Shown one piece after another: positions 43,535 to 52,285 of a stretch of 64,000 nucleotides of DNA (its first letter is position 1; each line of letters opens with the position of its first letter). Position numbers and translations under genes: made by a program. Source of the DNA: Acerihabitans sp035013185 (GTDB lineage: Bacteria; Pseudomonadota; Gammaproteobacteria; Enterobacterales; Enterobacteriaceae); NCBI RefSeq assembly GCF_035013185.1, contig NZ_JAYGJO010000019.1:1-64000 (forward strand), given 5' to 3'. The notes under the pieces are model-generated. The model ran no database searches, had not been told where the DNA came from, and was given only the letters and a program-made list of their open reading frames with translations.

Positions 43535-43911
43535 GGTTTTTCACCTAACGTGGTGTTTGCTGTTGCTCAATGTATTGCCGGATATTGGCGCACCACCGCA
43601 GCTGCTGGTAAAGTAGCTCGGGGTCCACAGAACACCTTTGTAGTAATGCCGCAAAGCAATATCTGGGCGATCGCAGCGAAGTCATCGACTGGATACCCCT
43701 TTGAGGCTGTTGACCAAACAAAGCTGACGCTCAACTATCTGGTTAACGCCGGTGACGAAGTGGATGAACAAATCAACGTTAAACGCCCGCTTAAGCAACA
43801 CCTAAGCGGGCGTTTGTGTTGTTGCCGGGCACTGCGCACGGTGACAATGAATCTGGGTTAGCCGGGGCCAGATAATGCCACCGGGTATATAGTTAACTAT
43901 TTTTTAACGGG
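43535..43911. other. Remnant region without recognisable gene
   Basis: The open frame at 43550-43861 has no recognisable product and its end is set by a hairpin sequence. The stretch probably consists of decayed coding material. Confidence 0.45.
43781..43815. terminator. Strong 13-bp hairpin, probable bidirectional terminator
   Basis: AAACGCCCGCTTA (43781-43793) and TAAGCGGGCGTTT (43803-43815) pair without mismatch over a 9-nt loop. The GC-rich stem with AAA/TTT edges has terminator form and lies after the minus-strand membrane-protein gene. Confidence 0.55.
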
Positions 43912-44427
43912 TTAAGATTTTTTGCCTGGGAGAAACAACCATAGCAGCAAAGACAGCATACCCAGGCCGAGGCCACCGACGCCGATCTTGACACATATTT
44001 CAACCAGCAGAGCATGATGGGCGGCTGCACGTCCTATCTGAGGCGCATAAAAAAACATAGCAAACCATGCCATAGGATAAAAGAACGACAATCCCATCAG
44101 GATAGAGGTGACCTGTTTACGGCGATTCGACATATCTGTCAGCGCAGTAATGGTGATCATGCCCAGCACAAAGGCCGCGATGCCACCGGCATGGAAATGC
44201 GCTCTTTCAACCCAGCGCCAGATGATGTCTTGATCCTTGGCCGGATCGGTGAATAAAGACGGATGAGCCGCTATGCCTGCATGGATATAGTTTTGAAAAT
44301 AATCCTCATGAACGCCGAATAAAATACCTAAAAAGATGTTCATCAGGATCATCAAAAACACTAAGGCCAAGCCGATTTTTACCGGTGAAAAATCGACCGA
44401 CAAAGCCACTTTGTTACCTGTTGCCAT
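43912..44427 (-). CDS. Four-helix membrane protein, unrecognised
   Basis: A 171-residue inner-membrane protein with four hydrophobic segments, near residues 17-38 (IGLALVFLMILMNIFLGILFG), 77-97, 103-127 and 145-168. Paired histidines stand out: WVERAHFHAGGIAAF at the edge of helix 2 and RAAAHHALL before helix 4, an arrangement suited to haem or metal binding; also HAGIAAHPSLF in the first loop. I do not recognise the family. GAGAGG precedes the ATG. It stands alone between remnants and a long AT-rich gap. Confidence 0.75.
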   Translation of the reverse strand: MATGNKVALSVDFSPVKIGLALVFLMILMNIFLGILFGVHEDYFQNYIHAGIAAHPSLFTDPAKDQDIIWRWVERAHFHAGGIAAFVLGMITITALTDMSNRRKQVTSILMGLSFFYPMAWFAMFFYAPQIGRAAAHHALLVEICVKIGVGGLGLGMLSLLLWLFLPGKKS

Positions 44428-44940
44428 AAATTAATTCCTCTCAATTGAATATTTAATTTTCAAAATAAAACTCGAAAAACGCAAAATATTTTTAGTATTG
44501 GTACATCTGCATTTTAATAAGGCTCTATTTTTATTAAAAATAAAAGAAGGGGATAACATTCAGTTACGTAATGCTTGGATCTGGATGCGGCATAACATGA
44601 CCGGGTGTTTGAAATCGATAACAAAAAAATAGTTATTTTGGTAATTCAGATTTTAATCTTGAGTTTTGTAAAATTTCATCATGAAAATCTCGTTTATTAA
44701 CATATATTTATTTCCATAACCAAATGATAAAAAATATTACATTTATTACTGAGTATTTATATTCCGAGGTAAATGAGAATGTAATTTATTTAGTTAATAA
44801 CAACTATTTTGTCACCGTCGGGTGAGGATCCTGCGAGAACCGCTTTGCGGGATGGGCCGCGGGCCGATGTCTGTGGTCAACCCGGTTAATGTGTCACTAC
44901 CGTCAAAGGACATCTGGAGGAAAAGGTGTTAACGCTGGTG
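44428..44940. other. AT-rich intergenic region
   Basis: 513 bases, very AT-rich from 44430 to 44800, without a convincing gene. It probably holds the promoter of the membrane-protein gene. A GC-rich piece at 44828-44856 forms ATCCTGC/GCGGGAT (7 bp with one G-U), perhaps the methyltransferase 3' hairpin or a repeat remnant. Confidence 0.5.
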
Positions 44941-45612
44941 CTAGCGTGATTTCCTGCAAACCAACGTGGCGTGATCCCACCAGGGATTTTGCTGTACATC
45001 AGTAAACACGATAGCAAATCCAGCGTTGATAATTTCTTGCTTAAGTAACGCCAACGGTTTGATGGTGCGCCATGGCAGCCCCTCTTGCATGAGTAAATAA
45101 TCATGCGGATTAAAATTGGCGCTATCCTTGGCCTGCTTAGGTATTCCACACATGGAACTTATCACAACCACCCCGTCAGCGTTAAGTAACCGCTTCATTT
45201 CCCCGAGGCAATCCAACCGATCGGCACCCTGTATGCAGTGCAGGCAACTGCCGTCGAAGATGATATCGAAACTGTCTGATGGAAAGGGTGAAAGATGACA
45301 CACATCCCCCACAGTAAAAACACCTTTCAGCCCTCGGGACGTGAATCGCTCTGTAGCCCATTGAATCGCCGTCGCTGAGATATCAACGCCAGACACCTGG
45401 TATCCCCGATACGCCATCAGCTGTGAGGACATCGCACCATTGCCGCAGCCCAGTTCAAGGAACGTTGCACCTGCTGGCGGTAACCAGTGTCCAGCCTCAA
45501 GTGTGTCGCAAATCTTGTTGAGCTGACCCCACGCACGTTCATAACCGTCGCCGGTCCACGCCGGTGAATCCTCCGCTTTAAGAACTCGGTATCTTTGCTC
45601 ATACACGTTCAT
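44941..45612 (-). CDS. Class I SAM-dependent methyltransferase
   Basis: About 223 residues from the ATG at 45612 (GAGGAA 9 nt upstream; the ATG at 45621 directly abuts that site). Rossmann-type methyltransferase: motif I FLELGCGNGAMSSQLMA, motif II VSGVDISATAIQWA, motif III TVGDVCHLSPFPSDSFDIIFDGSCLHCI. The substrate is unknown; the sequence resembles small-molecule methyltransferases (UbiE/Methyltransf_11 type). It is divergent from the Lrp-type regulator at 45941, so the two may share control. Confidence 0.8.
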   Translation of the reverse strand: MNVYEQRYRVLKAEDSPAWTGDGYERAWGQLNKICDTLEAGHWLPPAGATFLELGCGNGAMSSQLMAYRGYQVSGVDISATAIQWATERFTSRGLKGVFTVGDVCHLSPFPSDSFDIIFDGSCLHCIQGADRLDCLGEMKRLLNADGVVVISSMCGIPKQAKDSANFNPHDYLLMQEGLPWRTIKPLALLKQEIINAGFAIVFTDVQQNPWWDHATLVCRKSR

Positions 45613-45631
45613 ATTTATCATTTCCTCAAGG

Positions 45632-45646
45632 CGGTGACGGTCACCG
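45632..45646. promoter_or_regulatory. Palindrome before the methyltransferase gene
   Basis: CGGTGAC-G-GTCACCG is a perfect 7-bp inverted repeat with a 1-nt centre, 20 bp upstream of the methyltransferase start. Too tight for a terminator; it has the size of a regulator site. The rest of the 328-bp divergent gap shows nothing else definite. Confidence 0.4.
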
Positions 45647-45940
45647 ACGTTAGGTACTTAATCATGTTTTATGTCACATTTTCCAGCGCTGTTTTTGATT
45701 TATCCGGATTTGCCATCACCACCGCGACACGCTGTCATGGGTAGCCCTGTTTTGACCTGCGTCCCGGTCTGCTCTTTTTTTATTTGCTTCATCTCAAGCT
45801 TTTTGGTTGGTCAACAATTGATTTTTTTGCCTTCGAATGACAGGATGCAGTTAGGGCACTATTCACGTAATTCACCTACGGTAAGTATAAGAATATATTA
45901 TGATAAAGATCGGTATTTTGTATTATAGAAGGCAACACTA

Positions 45941-46438
45941 GTGGAGCAGCAAAAAAACGCAGAAGTCGCGGGCAGTGATAAAGCACTGGATCGCTTTGAT
46001 ATGGCAATATTGCGTATTTTACAGCTTGATGGTTCGGTCTCCAATGTGGCGCTGGCGAATAAAATCAATCTTAGCCCACCGGCCTGTTTACGCCGGGTCG
46101 AACGCTTAAAACAACTGGGTTTTATTAAAAAATATGTGGCATTACTCAATCCACAGACGCTAAATGCCGGGCTGGTGGTCATGATTGGTGTGGTACTGGA
46201 TCGCTCAACGCCGGAATCCTTTAAGGATTTTGAGGGCGCGGTGAGTAAAATAAGAGGCTGTATGGAATGTCATATGGTCAGCGGTGAATTTGACTATATT
46301 ATGTTGATTCGTACCGCAGATAACCAAAGTTTTAATAAACTCCATGCCGAACAATTGTTATTTTTACCCGGCGTGCGTCAAATTCGTTCTTTTATTGGGT
46401 TGCGTGAAGTCTTTTCTACTACGCAAATCCCATTATAA
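45941..46438 (+). CDS. Lrp/AsnC family regulator, AcdR candidate
   Basis: A 165-residue Lrp-family regulator. The helix-turn-helix is ALDRFDMAILRILQLDGSVSNVALANKINLSPPACLRRVERL, and the C-terminal RAM ligand domain contains VSGEFDYIMLIRTADNQSF and LPGVRQIRSFIGLREV. GTG start with AAGG about 9 nt upstream. In Pseudomonas putida UW4 and relatives an Lrp-type protein, AcdR, activates acdS and is divergently placed; here the regulator precedes acdS in the same direction with a 516-bp gap. Control of acdS is likely but inferred. Confidence 0.85.
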   Translation: MEQQKNAEVAGSDKALDRFDMAILRILQLDGSVSNVALANKINLSPPACLRRVERLKQLGFIKKYVALLNPQTLNAGLVVMIGVVLDRSTPESFKDFEGAVSKIRGCMECHMVSGEFDYIMLIRTADNQSFNKLHAEQLLFLPGVRQIRSFIGLREVFSTTQIPL

Positions 46439-46954
46439 TTCCATAATCTATTTTCCCGCCCCAATACCACGCTGTCGAGCGAATAAGCCATGATCCTGCC
46501 AGCAGGGACAGCGGCAGGTGTTTATCCGAGTCAATACTAAAATCGGCAATCCAGTGTTCGGCGCACATATCGCATCATTGACGAGACGTTAACCCATATT
46601 GACTGCCGCCAGTAGAGTCAATCCGCGTAACCGGATACTGGTAATGAAATGCCGTGTAAGTCTGTACGAAAATGGCAAAATTTTTCATTTTAACTAATTG
46701 AATTTTAAGGTTAATATTATTTTTATTGAGGTTTTTTTTTCTCATTCACCTGGCGATGATTAATTTTATTGTGCATAATTTAGATAAAAAGAAATTTTAG
46801 TAAACTATTTTTGTTTATACGTTTATTTATTACGTAAAATAAGAAAAAAACGAAATTTACAAAAATCACCACTCCGGTATTGTTAGTGGGTAAACCGAAA
46901 CTGCTAGCGCTGCAGAAATGAATAGCAAGCCATTCCTGATACCGGAGATAAATG
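46439..46954. promoter_or_regulatory. Long acdS upstream region
   Basis: 516 bases without a gene; AT-rich from 46690 to 46860, presumably the acdS promoter. TCCGGTAT (46873-46880) recurs inverted as ATACCGGA (46939-46946), 58 bases apart; the right arm includes part of the acdS ribosome-binding site, so pairing could hide it. FNR, CRP and Lrp sites known upstream of Pseudomonas acdS could not be located by eye. Confidence 0.45.
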
Positions 46955-47971
46955 ATGAATCTGGAAAAATTCCCTCGTTACCCTCTGACTTTTGGTCCAT
47001 CGCCCATTACGCCAATGAAACGCCTGAGCGCTGAATTAGGGGGGAAAGTTGACATTTATGCCAAACGTGAGGACTGTAACAGCGGCCTGGCATTTGGTGG
47101 TAACAAAATCCGTAAATTGGAATATCTGATCCCCGAAGCGCTGGCACAGGGTTGCGATACTCTGGTGTCTATCGGTGGTGTCCAGTCAAACCAGACCCGC
47201 CAGGTTGCCGCGGTAGCGGCGCATCTGGGCATGAAGTGTGTGCTGGTTCAGGAACACTGGGTGAACTATGCCGATGCGGTGTATGACCGCGTTGGCAATA
47301 TTGAGCTTTCACGCATTATGGGTGCCGATGTGCGTCTTGATGCTGCCGGTTTTGATATTGGCATTCGTGACAGTTGGAAGAAGGCGATGGATGAAGCGGC
47401 GCAAAACGGCGGTAAGCCGTTCCCCATCCCGGCTGGCTGCTCAGAGCATCCCTACGGTGGCCTGGGTTTTGTTGGTTTTGCACAGGAAGTTCGCCAGCAG
47501 GAAAAACAGCTGGGTTTTACCTTTGATTATATCGTGGTGTGTTCGGTGACCGGCAGTACTCAGGCTGGCATGGTGGTCGGTTTTGCCGCTGATGGTCGTT
47601 CACGTCAGGTTATCGGCATTGATGCCTCGGCGAAGCCGGAGCAAACCAAAGCTCAGATCCTGCGTATTGCGCAGCACACGGCAACCCTGGTAGAACTGGG
47701 TCGCGACATTACCGAAGAGGACGTGGTGCTCGATACCCGTTATGGGGGCCCGGAATATGGTTTACCGAACGAAGGCACCCTGGAAGCGATTCGTCTGTGC
47801 GCCCGTACTGAAGGCGTACTGACCGATCCGGTTTACGAAGGCAAATCCATGCAGGGCATGATTGATATGGTGCGTAACGGCGAGTTTCCTGACGGTTCCA
47901 AAGTACTGTATGCCCATCTCGGCGGTGCGCCGGCTCTTAGCGCCTACAGCTATATTTTCCGTGATGGTTAA
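46955..47971 (+). CDS. acdS: 1-Aminocyclopropane-1-carboxylate deaminase
   Basis: 338 residues, the canonical AcdS length, from the ATG at 46955 (MNLEKFPRYPLTFGPSP; GGAG 7 nt upstream, chosen over the ATG at 46952). A PLP enzyme that splits ACC, the plant ethylene precursor, to 2-oxobutyrate and ammonia. Lys51 (GGNKIRKLEYL) binds PLP, and the residues that separate true ACC deaminase from D-cysteine desulfhydrase are present: Glu295 (VYEGKSM) and Leu322 (YAHLGG). A perfect 13-bp terminator follows. It allows the bacterium to lower ethylene in its plant host and use ACC as nitrogen. Confidence 0.96.
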   Translation: MNLEKFPRYPLTFGPSPITPMKRLSAELGGKVDIYAKREDCNSGLAFGGNKIRKLEYLIPEALAQGCDTLVSIGGVQSNQTRQVAAVAAHLGMKCVLVQEHWVNYADAVYDRVGNIELSRIMGADVRLDAAGFDIGIRDSWKKAMDEAAQNGGKPFPIPAGCSEHPYGGLGFVGFAQEVRQQEKQLGFTFDYIVVCSVTGSTQAGMVVGFAADGRSRQVIGIDASAKPEQTKAQILRIAQHTATLVELGRDITEEDVVLDTRYGGPEYGLPNEGTLEAIRLCARTEGVLTDPVYEGKSMQGMIDMVRNGEFPDGSKVLYAHLGGAPALSAYSYIFRDG

Positions 47972-47995
47972 GCAGTCACGGTCTCTGACGGCTGA

Positions 47996-48031
47996 CAGTA
48001 CCCGGCAAGGGATTGCCGGGTACTGTTTTTT
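47996..48031. terminator. Terminator between acdS and the LysR gene
   Basis: CAGTACCCGGCAA (47996-48008) and TTGCCGGGTACTG (48013-48025) form a perfect 13-bp stem with a GGGA loop, followed by TTTTTT. It serves acdS, and from the other strand may also serve the convergent LysR-type gene. Confidence 0.9.
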
Positions 48032-48033
48032 GT

Positions 48034-48966
48034 TTAGCGAAATTGTAAGGCAAAATCCTGACGACACTGCTGATCGAGGGTGTGCAACTCCTGCTTGAGA
48101 AAAGAAAAAAAGGTATTGAGGATGGCCGTGCGCGGTTTGCCCATTTCGGTCTGTAGCTGCAAGGTGCGCTGACTGAGCTGATCGCGATTAATGGTTTTTA
48201 TCGTCATACCATCCTGACGGGCACTGCAAAGAATGGAATAATGGCTGCTAACGCTAATGGCATTGGGGGTTTGACGTACAAATTCATACAGGGTGGAAAA
48301 ATGGTTGCTGGTGAATATCGGATCGATAAACACATTGTTCATGCGACATGAGAGATCGAATAACTGGCGGATAGTCGCCGACTGATCGGGCAACACGATC
48401 GGCCAGGCATTGAGGTCAGCCAGTTGGATATCACGGGTTGCCAGCGGGTGATCGGCTTTCATAAACACCAGCACCGGCGACGGAAACGAGGCCAGCACTT
48501 CCACACCACTTTCAGGCGCCAGACTGAATTTAATCGCCAGATCGCATTCGCCATTACGGACTAAATCCGGCACCTGCCTGGCGGTGCCGACCGAGAGAAA
48601 GAAGCTGACGCGGGGGTGCAGTTGGCGAAAACGCGCCATCAGATTTGGCAGTAGAGTAAATGCCAGACCGTCAGTACAAACCACCCGAATCGTGGTTTGA
48701 TCCGCTGCCTTTATTCCTTTGAGTTCGGCCATCACCAACTCCATATCCGCCATACTGCGACGCACATGGTTGGCCAGAATATGTCCGGAGTCGTTTAACT
48801 GCATCCCGCGAGGACTGCGTTCAAACAGTGTGACCCCCAGCCGGTTTTCCAGCCGCTGGATTTGCCGACTGATGGCGGAGATGGCGACAAACAGTTGCTG
48901 ACTGGCAGCGCTAATGGAACCGGTACTGACCACCGCCATAAAGTAGCGAATCTCGGTGTTGTGCAT
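48034..48966 (-). CDS. LysR family transcriptional regulator
   Basis: A 310-residue LysR-type regulator: helix-turn-helix FMAVVSTGSISAASQQLFVAISAISRQIQRLE, then the ligand-binding lobes (TIRVVCTDGLAFTLLPNLMARFRQL). It starts 15 bp after the M20 peptidase gene with GGAGG upstream, so it is probably the last gene of the dipeptide importer-peptidase operon and may control it. Convergent with acdS across a shared terminator. Confidence 0.9.
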   Translation of the reverse strand: MHNTEIRYFMAVVSTGSISAASQQLFVAISAISRQIQRLENRLGVTLFERSPRGMQLNDSGHILANHVRRSMADMELVMAELKGIKAADQTTIRVVCTDGLAFTLLPNLMARFRQLHPRVSFFLSVGTARQVPDLVRNGECDLAIKFSLAPESGVEVLASFPSPVLVFMKADHPLATRDIQLADLNAWPIVLPDQSATIRQLFDLSCRMNNVFIDPIFTSNHFSTLYEFVRQTPNAISVSSHYSILCSARQDGMTIKTINRDQLSQRTLQLQTEMGKPRTAILNTFFSFLKQELHTLDQQCRQDFALQFR

Positions 48967-48981
48967 TTAACCTCCGTTCTA

Positions 48982-50388
48982 TCAGCCATGACGGTCGCAC
49001 GCCAGCGCCTGCACCTGTTCGGTAAGATCCCAAAACAGGCCGGTCATCATTTGTAGTGCTTCGCAGGCCACATCGGCCAACAGGTGTTCATTGGGTGCGT
49101 GCTGAGAGCAGGCCGGGTAGGAATGCGGGATCCACAGCGTCGGTACACCAAAGGTATCAAGGAAGCAGGCGTTAGGTAAACCACCGCCGAAATTAGGCAG
49201 TACCGCTGCGGTTTTACCCACGGAACGGTCAATGGAGGCGACACTCCAGCGCACCCAGGCATTGTCGGGGTCGATGCGGGTGGCTTTAAAACAGTTTACC
49301 GGCCCGAGGATGGCCACATCACTAAAACCGTGGCGGTCCAGATGGTGCCGGATATGCTCGGCAAAGTGATCGACATCGCTACCCGGGACGTAACGCATAT
49401 GACAGTGTGCCAACGCCGACGGCGGGATGGCGTGGGCGGGTTTAGCCGGGTTGCCGGTGGTAAACGCCAGCGTCTCCAGGGTGTTCCAGCCATACAGCTT
49501 CTCTGCCGCGCTTAAACCGGGTTCTCCCCAGCATGGCGCGATCTGGGGGTCACCGGGTGCCGTACCCAGTTCCAGACCTGCCAGGTGATGGCGTATCGTT
49601 GCGGACAGTGGCGCGGGCAGCAGTTCTGGCACCTGAATACGGCCATTGGCGTCCACCAGGCAGGCAATAGCATGGGCCAGGCGGATGCCTGGATTACTTA
49701 ACAGGCCACCCCAATTGCCAGAGTGATGCGCGCCGTCACGCAGTTTGACCTGTAACGAAAAATTAAATACCCCACGGGAACCGAGAAACAGCGTCGGTCG
49801 TTCCGCCGAGACGCGCGGGCCATCCGAAGCGATAAACAGGTCTGCCGCCAGCCAGTCGCGGTATTGTTGACATACCTGTTCAAGGCCGGGAGAGCCACCT
49901 TCTTCACCCATTTCAAAGATGAGTTTGACGTTGTAGCCCAGTCGTCCGCCACGGGCGTTGAGCACGATAGCCAGCGCTGCAAGGTTAATGCTGTGTTGTC
50001 CCTTATTATCGGCGGTGCCGCGACCATACCAGCGGTTACCTTCGGCGTGCAGTTCCCAGGGTGATAGGCCGAGATGCCAGTTGGCGTCATCACCCAAAAC
50101 CACATCGCCGTGGCCGTAGGTTAGCAAGGTGAAATCGGCGTCCGCTTCCAGGCGACGCGCCAGCAGAAAAGGGTTTTTACCGGTTTGCGGATTGGCGATG
50201 ATCTGGCAGCTAAATCCTAGCGATTCCAGCTGCGGAGTTATCTCATCGCTAAGATATGCCATTATCGCTGGAGCCTGCTGCGGATTCTCGCTCTCGGTCT
50301 GGTATGCGATGCGGCGGGTTAGCGTTTTGCGAAATTCACCGCCGTGAAAATAATCCAACGCTGCCTGCACAGTGCTATCACGTGTCAC
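48982..50388 (-). CDS. M20 family metallopeptidase (dipeptidase/amidohydrolase)
   Basis: A 468-residue zinc aminoacylase/dipeptidase of the M20 family. Metal and catalytic motifs are LTYGHGDVVLGDD, RWYGRGTADNKGQHSINL (metal Asp) and FEMGEEGGSPGLEQV (catalytic Glu-Glu), with a metal Asp in FIASDGPRVS and a C-terminal His in IPHSYPACSQHAPNEH. GTG start, GGAG 8 nt upstream. No signal peptide, so cytoplasmic. It is tightly linked to a dipeptide importer, implying hydrolysis of an imported dipeptide or N-acyl amino acid. The M20 family includes enzymes that cleave plant hormone-amino-acid conjugates. Confidence 0.88.
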   Translation of the reverse strand: MTRDSTVQAALDYFHGGEFRKTLTRRIAYQTESENPQQAPAIMAYLSDEITPQLESLGFSCQIIANPQTGKNPFLLARRLEADADFTLLTYGHGDVVLGDDANWHLGLSPWELHAEGNRWYGRGTADNKGQHSINLAALAIVLNARGGRLGYNVKLIFEMGEEGGSPGLEQVCQQYRDWLAADLFIASDGPRVSAERPTLFLGSRGVFNFSLQVKLRDGAHHSGNWGGLLSNPGIRLAHAIACLVDANGRIQVPELLPAPLSATIRHHLAGLELGTAPGDPQIAPCWGEPGLSAAEKLYGWNTLETLAFTTGNPAKPAHAIPPSALAHCHMRYVPGSDVDHFAEHIRHHLDRHGFSDVAILGPVNCFKATRIDPDNAWVRWSVASIDRSVGKTAAVLPNFGGGLPNACFLDTFGVPTLWIPHSYPACSQHAPNEHLLADVACEALQMMTGLFWDLTEQVQALACDRHG

Positions 50389-50407
50389 ATTTTGCTCCTA
50401 TTGGTCA

Positions 50408-51271
50408 TTAGGGGATAATCGTAATGTCCGGGATCCCCAATCCTGGCTCAGGGGTCAGTACTGATGCCAGCAGTGCCTGGGTGTAGGGGTGTCGCGGCTG
50501 GCTGAAAATCTGTTCTCGCGTGCCCTGTTCAACAATTCGCCCTTTGCGCATGACGGCTACATGGTCGACAAGATGCTCCACTACCGACAGGTTGTGACTG
50601 ATAAACAGATAGGTCAGGCCGAACTCCTGTTTCAGCGCCAGTAGTAGATTGAGGATTTGTGCCTGTACCGAGACATCCAGTGCCGAGGTCGGTTCATCGC
50701 AGATCAGGATGTCCGGCCGCAGAATGAGCGCCCGGGCAATGGCCACGCGCTGGCGCTGCCCGCCGGAAAGCTGGCCCGGATACTGACTGTGGGTGCGCGA
50801 TGGCATTCCCACTCTCTCTAGCATGTCGCGTACCTGTTTTTTTCTTTCTGCCGGGGTGCCGATGTTATGCAGCCGCAGCGCCACTTCCACCACATCGGAT
50901 ACCGTGCGACGCGGGTTGAGTGACGAGTAGGGATCCTGAAAAATAGGCTGAATATGTGCACTCATTTCGCGCCTATCCACCGTGTTGATCTCTCGGCCTT
51001 CAATCAGTACATTGCCGGCGGTGGGGACCAGCAGGCCCAGCAGCATTTTCGCCAGCGTGCTCTTGCCACAGCCCGATTCGCCCACCAGACCCAGGGTCTC
51101 ACCGCGCCGGATACGCAGCGAAACATTGTCCACCGCCAGGATCTCGCCGGGTGCCTTAAATAACCCGCGATTCAGGCGAAAACTGCGGCTCAGGGCGCAG
51201 AGTTCCAGTGCAATATCACCGTTACCCGCAATATGCGGCAATGTGCGGCTGGGTTCGGTTATCGTTGTCAT
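50408..51271 (-). CDS. Dipeptide ABC transporter ATPase, DppF-like
   Basis: About 287 residues from the ATG at 51271, whose first bases overlap the stop of the preceding ATPase gene (ATGA). Walker A GESGCGKSTL, Q-loop IFQDPYSSLNPRRTV, signature LSGGQRQRVAIARAL, Walker B ILICDEPTSALDVSVQ, and the C-terminal oligopeptide/dipeptide transporter extension HPYTQALLASVL. The second of two ATPases powering the DppBC-type importer. Confidence 0.9.
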   Translation of the reverse strand: MTTITEPSRTLPHIAGNGDIALELCALSRSFRLNRGLFKAPGEILAVDNVSLRIRRGETLGLVGESGCGKSTLAKMLLGLLVPTAGNVLIEGREINTVDRREMSAHIQPIFQDPYSSLNPRRTVSDVVEVALRLHNIGTPAERKKQVRDMLERVGMPSRTHSQYPGQLSGGQRQRVAIARALILRPDILICDEPTSALDVSVQAQILNLLLALKQEFGLTYLFISHNLSVVEHLVDHVAVMRKGRIVEQGTREQIFSQPRHPYTQALLASVLTPEPGLGIPDITIIP

Positions 51272-52275
51272 ACCGTCTCCCCGAGGGGCAATGGCCGGAC
51301 ACAACGCACCTGATGGTGTGCGCTCACCGGCAGATAAGGGGGATTCTCGCAGCAGTCATCCTGACACTGATGGCAGCGGTTGCGAAACGCGCAACCCTGT
51401 TGTGGGCCGGTGAGATTCGGCACTACGCCGGGGATGGTTTGTAATGGTTGACCGGGCAGGGTACGGCCGGACCGCGGAATACATCCGAGCAAGCCACGGG
51501 TATAAGGATGCTGAGGTTGATGGAACAGCTCCATCACCGGTGCGGTCTCCACCACCTGTCCGGCATACATCACCGCCACCCGATCGGCAATTCGCGCCAC
51601 TACCCCTAAATCGTGAGTAATAAAGATCACCGCCATCCCCAATTCCTGCTGCAACTGGCGCAGCATGCGCAGTATTTGCGCCTGAATGGTCACATCCAGT
51701 GCGGTGGTGGGTTCATCGGCAATAATCAAATCCGGTCCGCACATCAGCGACATGGCGATCATAATGCGCTGACGCAGCCCACCGGAAAGCTGGTGCGGGT
51801 ACTGTTTCAATCTATCTGCCGCCAGCGGGATGCCGACGCGCTCCATGAGGTAGACTGCACGATCGCGCGCTTCGGCGCGGGAAACTTTACGATGGGCCAG
51901 CAGTGTTTCACACAGCTGCTCGCCCAGGGTGTATGACGGGTTAAGTGAGGTCATGGGTTCTTGAAAAATCATCGACATCTCATTCCCACGCATTGCCGTG
52001 CGCTCGCGACGCTTCAAGGAGAGCAGATCCGCACCTTTAAACCGCAAACTGTCGGCGTGGCGCTGAGCATTGCGAGGCAATAGATCCATCAATGCCAGTG
52101 AGGTCATTGATTTACCACAGCCCGATTCGCCCACCAGACAGAGCATTTCGCCTCGTTGTACCTGGAAATCAATGCCGCGTACCGCGTGCAGGGTGCCGCG
52201 CGACGTGTGCAAATCGACCCGCAGATTTCTCACCTCCAGCAGCGGCGCCTGTGGGCTGATATCATATTGACTCAT
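51268..52275 (-). CDS. Dipeptide ABC transporter ATPase, DppD-like
   Basis: A 335-residue ATPase: Walker A GESGCGKSMT, IFQEPMTSLNPSYTLGEQ, signature LSGGLRQRIMIAMSL, Walker B LIIADEPTTALDVTIQ, and a C-terminal cysteine-rich tail (CAFRNRCHQCQDDCCENPP) like the iron-sulfur-type motif of DppD/OppD proteins, with one extra cysteine pair. It lies between dppC-like and dppF-like genes. Confidence 0.9.
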   Translation of the reverse strand: MSQYDISPQAPLLEVRNLRVDLHTSRGTLHAVRGIDFQVQRGEMLCLVGESGCGKSMTSLALMDLLPRNAQRHADSLRFKGADLLSLKRRERTAMRGNEMSMIFQEPMTSLNPSYTLGEQLCETLLAHRKVSRAEARDRAVYLMERVGIPLAADRLKQYPHQLSGGLRQRIMIAMSLMCGPDLIIADEPTTALDVTIQAQILRMLRQLQQELGMAVIFITHDLGVVARIADRVAVMYAGQVVETAPVMELFHQPQHPYTRGLLGCIPRSGRTLPGQPLQTIPGVVPNLTGPQQGCAFRNRCHQCQDDCCENPPYLPVSAHHQVRCVRPLPLGETV

Positions 52276-52285
52276 AGTGTTACCC

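Noticed and set aside
43550..43861. 103-codon open frame after betT
   Set aside because: No recognisable product, unusual composition, and the frame runs through a terminator-like hairpin; more likely decayed DNA.
46955..47971. D-cysteine desulfhydrase (dcyD) assignment
   Set aside because: The two families are close, but Glu295 and Leu322 and the near-identical AcdS N-terminus favour ACC deaminase.
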